DNA of 64,000 bases from Amblyomma americanum. Its lineage: Eukaryota; Arthropoda; Arachnida; Ixodida; Ixodidae. Numbering within the stretch: the stretch's first letter is position 1; each line of letters starts with the position of its first letter. The stretch covers positions 248,001 through 312,000 of the forward strand of contig NW_027526485.1 of assembly GCF_052857255.1 (NCBI RefSeq), read 5' to 3'. Shown piece after piece: positions 58,285 through 64,000 of this stretch. A program made the position numbers and the translations under genes. Under the pieces are notes generated by a model. The model was not told where the DNA came from, searched no databases, and was given only the letters and a program-made list of their open reading frames with translations.

Positions 58285-58770
58285 ATGCATACCTATGAGC
58301 GCCGTATCATCTTCTTCATTCCAAGTGCCCCGGCGGAAAGAGGGAGCCATCCTGGCGACTCAAGGAGAGGAGACTACGAGGGGGCTATAATACGGCTTCA
58401 AGCGGCTGACGTGAACGACGTCGCGGCCACGGCGGCCATGGTCCGAAGAAGGTGTCACCGGTTCGATAATGTCGTTGACCGGTGACGTACGCTCCAAGAT
58501 GCGGTAAGGGCCGATGTGCTTGGCCGAAAATTTGGACGTATTCGGAAGAGAGAGCCAGACCAGTGAGCCAGTGGAGAAGTGAACCACGGGCGTGTCTTGA
58601 TCGGAAGCATGGGTACGACGGAGACCTTGACGTTCGGCGGTGAAGGAGCGAGCCAACTGGCGGCACTGCTCAGCATGGCGGGTGATGTCAGAGAGGGAAG
58701 CATGTTCCGAGCTGTCGGGGTTGTAGGGAAGGATTGTATCCAACATACAAGAAGGTTCGCGCCCGAATAA
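58285..58770 (-). pseudogene. Ty3/Gypsy integrase C-terminal fragment
   Basis: The minus frame (58746-58360 and on to about 58290) has RSFTAERQGLRRTHASDQD, SLVWLSLPNTSKFSAKHIGPY (a G-PY chromatin-end motif, first 20 residues quoted in part) and GRDVVHVSRLKPYY, the usual end of Gypsy integrase. It differs in sequence from the integrase at 16.6-17.6 kb, so it belongs to another family. No LTR is visible at either end. A PPT-like stretch is not evident. Confidence 0.8.
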
Positions 58771-60500
58771 AAGAACTGTTTACTGTTTTGAAAGCTGGGC
58801 ATAGAATATAAACACGCGTACAAAAACAAACCCAGAGACATCATTGGTATTTTTTAAATATGTTTTCAAACATTCTTAGCTGCATCTATCTGGTTTTATT
58901 GCTTTACTTTTTGATCTTGGATAGCACTGCAATCGCAGGACCTGATTCTCATAGGCCTTTGTGGTGCCCGTGTGACAGGGGTATTATATGGGCAGGTATG
59001 ACCAAAACGTAATCAACCAATCCAGGCAACTTGCACAGCTAGCGGAAATAAGCTAAATAACATAGAGAATTACACGGTGCAAATATTTAATTATTAAAAC
59101 AAACACTTTAAGAATATCGCTTGTTACATATACAAGGGGTGCTCAGCAAGCATCTACTGAAGTACCTTCTGTCAGCATTACAGAGTTCAGCTTTTTTGTG
59201 CTGATTGTGACAAGTCTAAAAATAAACAGATTAGCGGCACAGTCTAATTAAAATATTGGAAGTGACAGGACAGCAAGTGCAGTGAAATATCGGCTACGTG
59301 GAAAGGAAACCCCATTTTGCAAGTCAATTGTTTTCAAAGAAAAGAATAAAAATGAAATCTATGAAAGGAACACTCCTGAACGTTCATAAATCGAGGAGGC
59401 ATCCAATCTTGCATTGTTATGGGAGATGGAACATGAGTCACACACCATAATCCATAGTCCAAACAAGAGTGCACGCTATGGAAAAAGGGTCATCAACTCC
59501 AAGAAATTTCATGAGGCATTGTCAGCTGGAAAAACTAGGCAAACAGAAATCCAGATAATAGGAAGTGTCTTTTTTTACTAAAGTTTACGCCACACAAGCA
59601 ATTAACAGATACTCCTATGCTTCATAACTAAACCTAGGCATTGTGTGGGCAGTCAAAGTGAAATTCTGGGAAGTTGTCAGAAAATTTGCTGCTCTTTCAC
59701 AACAATGCCCTAACTCACAAGTCTTTCAAATTGCACTATCTGGGAATATGACTACGAAGCTCAACCACTGAACCTGCTGTGCAGGCCTGTGTCCCGGTGG
59801 TTACTTTTACTTCCGTAACATGAAGAAACCTCTGCACAGGCTAATATTGCCTGTTGATGATGCAGTCAAGGATGCAGTAACAGGTTTCCTCCTGCAGCAG
59901 AAACACATTTCTTTCTGTTGCAAGAGAAACAATATGTGGTGAATTGAAATTAGCGCGCTAATGTCAAGAAGGTTAGACTGATAAGTGGAAAGTTTAATTT
60001 TCGACTAAATACTTTTTATACATTTTGGCAGACAACTAACTGAGTACCCTTTGTAGTAGCCTGGTCAGGAAATAACCGCGTGTATGCAGTCAGTGAATGG
60101 CTCCACTAACGCAGATTGTGTATGGAGTAAGAAAAAAAAAGAAATTTTCTCTTCTTCTGTCATGGCTTTCAAGCTGATGATTGCTTCTTAAAGGACTGTA
60201 GACACCAAATTTTGGTTGCACGTTTCAGTGCTTTTAATGATGCACAAGCTTTTATTATACACAGATCCCCATGCCATATTTGCCTAAGACCGTTTAATAG
60301 TTTTTAACAGAGTTTTTTGCTCGTCTGTCTAGGTTTCGATGCGAACAATTTAGCGATGGCTATGATGTCAAAGTCTAGGTCATGTGACGGATAAAAAACT
60401 GCGATATATTTGCTGCTTCTTTACTCCTTGCGATTCTTGTTTTTGAGGTAGGCTGGCTTTAGAATTTTAGTGAATCAAAACGGCGAAGCAGCGATTAGAT
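58771..60500. other. No recognisable gene
   Basis: AT-rich sequence with no frame longer than about 60 codons and no repeat I recognise. Confidence 0.4.
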
Positions 60501-61675
60501 TGCGGCGAATCTTTGCAGTGTTTGTTTGTTTGGTCATTCTTCAATGCTGCCAGCGCGCCGCTTTATCGATTTGTTTGCGATGCAAGACCCGACAAGAATT
60601 ATATCGATTGATCGCATCCAGGCAGAGCTGATTCTATGTTGTTCCGGATTGTTCTAGTAACTTTGCCCGCTTCATCTCGAATGTTCGTTATTTATTTATT
60701 TATTTATTCAAGTTACCCCTAAAGGCCCTCCAGAAGAGGGTATTACATAGGGGGGGGGGGTACAATCATAAGTAATCGCGATACATTTCAACAAGTAATT
60801 AAAACATAAGGCATCACACAAAGAAAAATTGAACACTAACAAAAACAGCAAACATTTACACATTTCCGTCACAGCGAAGAAGCTCTTGGAATTTTTTATT
60901 GTCAGTTTCTGTGGCGATGACTGATGGCAAACTATTCCATTCAGTGATAGTACGGGGAATAAATGAATTGGCATAAGACGATGAATGACAGTTTACGCGT
61001 TTAACTTTGAAAGAATGATCACGGCGTGGAAAGAGAGCATCAGGTGACTGAAACAAATCACGGCGAAGGGATGGGTGGTGATAAAGCTTATGGAAAAGGG
61101 TTAAGCGAGCAAGTTTACGGCGATATGACAAATCTTCCAGTTCGGCACGTTTTTTTAATGCTGAAAGGCTTGTGAAGGGTGAGTAGTCTGAAAATATGAA
61201 ACGAACAGCACGGTTTTGCAAGGATTCAATGTTAGTGATAACGTAGGCTTGAATAGGGTCCCAAATGGCCGCAGCATATTCGATTTTAGGGCGTATTAGA
61301 GTTATATAAGCAAGCTTTTTAACGTGTATAGGGGCGTATCTGAGGTTACGTTTAAGAAAACCAAGTGAGCGGTTAGCAGATGCTAGGGTGAGGTCGATAT
61401 GGTGATGCCATGTTAGGTCAAACTGAAGGTGCACCCCAAGGTACTTGTATGTTGATGTTAGTTCCACAGTATTGTCATTTAGAATCATCTTTAAAATGAG
61501 CACGGCCGAGAGCGGCGGGCATTCTGTTCGACGATTGCCGAGCACGCATATTGCTACGCCGCCGCCGTTTGATTCAGTCCATTGTGGGCGCAAGTCGGCC
61601 CCAATAAAAAACTTTGTTTAGACGCCATTTTCGCTGCCGTTCTGCTTCCCGTAATGCAGTCACTACTTCGTGACA
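60501..61675 (+). repeat. Solo LTR of the Gypsy family, split by a LINE
   Basis: The two LTR halves, 60501-60690 (TGCGGCGAATCTTTGCAGTG to ATCTCGAATGTTCGTTA) and 61489-61675 (TTTAAAATGAGCACGGCCG to CTACTTCGTGACA), together follow the 371-bp LTR of the 12131-18042 element. The break falls at the point corresponding to GCTATCAGCTTTAAA in the intact LTR. The LINE in the gap is therefore younger than this LTR. Confidence 0.93.
60691..61488 (-). mobile_element. 5'-truncated CR1-like LINE inside the solo LTR
   Basis: The minus strand begins inside the RT C-terminal domain (STYKYLGVHLQFDLTWHHHI) and continues with LRYAPIHVKKLAYITLIRP, EYAAAIWDP and IESLQNRAVRFIF to the natural stop at 60858-60856. 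The frame is open. The 3' UTR ends in an (AATA)n tail at 60691-60712 and includes a run of 10 G on the plus strand near 60751. It resembles the element at 1-1245 in domain plan, but only in general pattern. Confidence 0.9.
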
Positions 61676-61836
61676 ATATTGCAGTTTTTCATCTGTCACA
61701 TGCCCTAGACGTGAAAGCCATCAATCGGCTGTTGAAACCAAAACCAAAACAGGTGAGCTGAAATTCGATTACAAGTTATACAGCAGCTGTAGGCAAATAC
61801 CACATGATGATCTTCGTATAGTAAAGTATTGTGCAT

Positions 61837-61995
61837 TGTGATAGCGCGACGCTGTGCTGTGATGTTATCGCGGCCTATGACGAACCATGATTCCGTGCTC
61901 TGTTATCACGCCGCTCGGGCCTATATATATATATCCTGTGTGCGTTTGAATAAACGTTCTTCGCTCGTCGTCCACGTCTGGCGTCAGTCATATCA
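61837..61995 (+). repeat. 5' LTR of the Mag-like element
   Basis: Starts TGTGATAGCGCGACGCTG and ends GTCATATCA. It contains a TATATATATATATCC box near 61922 and AATAAA near 61949, the promoter and poly(A) parts of a short LTR. The partner LTR is beyond the window, so the limits are inferred from the TG...CA ends and the adjoining primer site. Confidence 0.65.
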
Positions 61996-61997
61996 TC

Positions 61998-62008
61998 TGG
62001 CGACGAGG
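61998..62008 (+). promoter_or_regulatory. Candidate primer-binding site
   Basis: TGGCGACGAGG begins two bases after the LTR end, the normal distance for a tRNA primer site. The tRNA is not assigned. Confidence 0.5.
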
Positions 62009-62231
62009 CACTTCGGCCACGCGGGGGAGGCCGGCTCGGCACGGCGGCAGCAACGTTCTGCACGAAGAAAACCAGCGGAAGGAACCGGCACGTTTGTCGA
62101 GAGCCTGACCGTGGACTAGCAGTACGTGTTCAAGGAGCACGACAGCGAGCGAAAGCATCGACAGACGCCCAGCGGAACTGCCGACGGAGGAAAGTGACAA
62201 CGGACGCAACGTGTGATGAGTATTGCCAAAA

Positions 62232-63120
62232 ATGCCTTCGTACGGAAAGATAGCGGAGTTTGATGCTAAGACGCAGAACTTTGAATCATACGTGGAACGT
62301 TTTGAACTTTTTGTTGGCGCGAACGAAATCGCTGAGGAGAAAAAACTGTGTTTTTGACTGTTATTGGCGCGGAAGCTTATGAGGTGCTAAAGAGTCTTAG
62401 TGTTCCGAAAACGCCCGCTGAACACACGTATACTGAGGTAAAGCGCTTGCTTCAAACCCATTACTGCCCGAAAAGCTCTGTGATTGCCGAACGTTGCAAA
62501 TTCAATCGCCGCGTGCAACTAGAGCATGAAGGTGTGGAAGAGTTTATTGTTGAATTGAAACACTTGGCCAGGAAGTGCGACTTTGGCACATTCTTGCACA
62601 AGATGCGCTGCGGGACAGGTTAGTTGCAGGATTGCGGAACGAGGAAAGCCAGCGCGCATTGTTCGCTGCCGAGAATTTAACGTTCGAGGGGGCGTGCAAA
62701 ATTGCATTGGACCGGGAACTGGCTGCAAAAGACGCCGCGACAATGCAAGCGAAGGAAGCAAACTTATCGTGGCATTCCTTGCAGGCTAAGAGCGCAAGGA
62801 ACAACAGATTGCCGAGATCGACTCCTGACCAAGTGCCAGTGAATTCGTCCTGTGAAAGATGCGGCAGGAAGCATGAATCACAGAAGTGCTGGTACAAAAA
62901 TTTTAAGTGCCATCAGTGTTCAAAAGTTGGTCACTTGCAGAAAATGTGCCCGAAGGCAAAGCCCGTGAATGCAATGGATGATACTGAGAACGAGGAAGAG
63001 GAGTTACACGTGTACCATTTTAAAAACTTGACGCGATCAAGTTACGAAGTGAATGTTGAAGTAGAAGGCAAGCCATTGAAAATGCAGATCGACGCAGGCG
63101 CGGCTGTTTCAATTGTTCCA
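62232..63120 (+). pseudogene. Mag-like gag and protease start
   Basis: From ATG 62232 the frame reads IAEFDAKTQNFESYVERFEL, a typical N-terminus for this Gypsy group. Frameshifts near 62350 and 62585 divide it. Two knuckles follow, CERCGRKHESQKC and CHQCSKVGHLQKMC (62850-62950). The frame then passes into protease (KMQIDAGAAVSIVPESVY, about 63080), where the usual D-S/T-G-A has become DAGA. The frame then enters the inverted duplication. Confidence 0.85.
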
Positions 63121-63123
63121 GAG

Positions 63124-63470
63124 AGTGTGTACTCAGACACCCGGCTCAATGTCAGGTTCCGCTTTGTGGCCTTAGCAACTTCCGCAGCATTTAACGGCAG
63201 GCTCTCGAATACTGCTAAGCATTCTTCCGAGACATCAGTTGCCTTCTCTGCCTGCGGTAATCTGGACAGCGCGTCCGCTACTTCCAGGTATCGCAAGGGC
63301 TAGAACCTGGAAGTAGCGGACGCGCTGTCCAGATTACCGCAGGCAGAGAAGGCAACTGATATCTCGGAAGAATGCTTAGCAGTATTCGAGAGCCTTCCGT
63401 TAAATGCTACAGAAGTTGCGAAGGCCACAAAGCGGAACCTGACATTGAGCCGTGTGTCTGAGTACACACT
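63124..63470. repeat. 166-bp inverted duplication with a 15-base spacer
   Basis: Left arm 63124-63289 is the reverse complement of right arm 63305-63470, with about six or seven mismatches by eye. The right arm is in the natural sense (VADALSRLPQAEKATDISEE, the RNase H to integrase junction); the left arm is the same piece flipped. RNA across it would form a long hairpin. Confidence 0.95.
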
Positions 63471-64000
63471 GAATGGTTGGCCAAATCAATACCCTGAAGA
63501 AATGAAGGCATATCACATGCGCCGTTATGAGTTGTCTCTTGAGCAAGGGTGCTTAACATGGGGCACTCGAGTAGTAATACCGGATCAGCTGCGGGAACGT
63601 GTATTGGACTTGCTTCGTGACGAACATCCAGGCAGCACACGCATGAAAATGCTAGCTAGAAGCTTTGTATGGTGGCCTGGTATGGATCAAGCTGTCGAGA
63701 TGTACGTCCGAAAGTGCAAAATCTGTCAGGCAGTTCAACCAGCTGCTCAACCCGTGCCGCTCCATCCGTGGAGCTACCCGTCGAGGTGTTGGGAGCGGGT
63801 TCACGTTGATTTTTCTTGCAAACATTCTAGTGTGTTCCTTGTTTTAGTTGATTCTTTTTCCAAATGGGTGGAAGTTTGGCCGATGTTATCATCGTCTACC
63901 ACGAAGACAATTGAGAAATTAAGCAATGTGCTTGCGGCCTACGGGCTGCCTGAAACGTTGGTCAGCGACAACGGGCCGCAGTTCACATCTACAGAATTCT
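63305..64000 (+). pseudogene. Mag-like integrase, 3' part beyond the window
   Basis: The frame from 63305 is open to the window end. It shows the zinc-binding HPGSTRMKMLARSFVWWPGM and CKICQAVQ (63625-63735), the first catalytic aspartate in RVHVDF (about 63800) and the second in LVSDNGPQF (about 63960). Integrase would join the element DNA to the host. It is labelled a pseudogene because RT is missing upstream, although this segment itself looks undamaged. Confidence 0.85.

Larger units (their letters stand above)
61837..64000 (+). mobile_element. Mag/K02A2.6-like Gypsy element, rearranged
   Basis: A 159-bp 5' LTR (61837-61995) leads to a primer site, gag, a protease start, an inverted duplication (63124-63470) where RT and RNase H should be, and then integrase, which runs off the window. 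It is distinct from the 12-18 kb Gypsy element. Frameshifts in gag and the loss of RT make it non-autonomous. Confidence 0.85.

Overview
This window looks like nuclear DNA from an arthropod, most likely a hard (ixodid) tick. The main support is a family of about ten tRNA-derived SINEs whose head (GTGGCTCAGTGGTTA then GGTTCGAACCCG) and body resemble the tick SINE described as Ruka. Introns, poly(A) signals, APE-type LINEs and Ty3/Gypsy elements also point to a eukaryote. No bacterial operon, CRISPR array, rRNA or intact tRNA gene was seen. The species call is inference; no search was run.

Layout. 1-1.25 kb is the 3' part of an antisense CR1/Jockey-type LINE, abutting a 0.4 kb compound microsatellite. 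3.6-5.3 kb holds SINEs, a LINE 3' scrap and a perfect 31-bp hairpin. 6.8-11.2 kb is a sense LINE with ORF1, RT and RNase H parts, lacking its endonuclease. 11.9-22.9 kb is an antisense RNase H-bearing LINE whose 3' UTR is split by a 5.9 kb Gypsy element (12131-18042; 371-bp LTRs, AATAT target duplication). 24.0-26.6 kb is a second, sense, 5'-truncated copy of that same LINE; it carries the uninterrupted insertion site and so proves the nesting. 27.1-32.9 kb is a third RNase H LINE with ORF1 and endonuclease. 33-38 kb holds SINEs and a solo LTR of the Gypsy family. 38177-38928 is the only intact host-like coding unit: a terminal exon with seven C2H2 fingers. 41.2-45.9 kb is an L1/Tx1-type LINE. 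46.2-46.7 kb is a 48-bp minisatellite.

47-55.7 kb contains three antisense exon-like blocks of a DUF4806-type gene, apparently decayed. Its introns hold a 2.1 kb pogo/Tigger transposon with perfect 23-bp inverted repeats, a LINE 3' end and a Penelope-like fragment with a GIY-YIG endonuclease and a hammerhead-ribozyme-like core. 56.9-58.1 kb is another pogo-like remnant, 58.3-58.8 kb an antisense Gypsy scrap, and 60.5-61.7 kb a solo LTR split by a CR1-like LINE. From 61.8 kb to the end lies a Mag/K02A2.6-like Gypsy in which RT and RNase H have been replaced by a 166-bp inverted duplication.

Working together: nearly everything is a layered, mostly dead repeat landscape. Each mobile element listed carries stops, frameshifts, deletions or truncations. 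Host function is limited to the zinc-finger exon and perhaps the remnant DUF4806 gene. I did not find a clearly new system. The most unusual structures are the hammerhead-like core in the Penelope-like element, the large inverted duplication at 63.1-63.5 kb, the perfect hairpin at 4.8 kb and the two opposed copies of one LINE.
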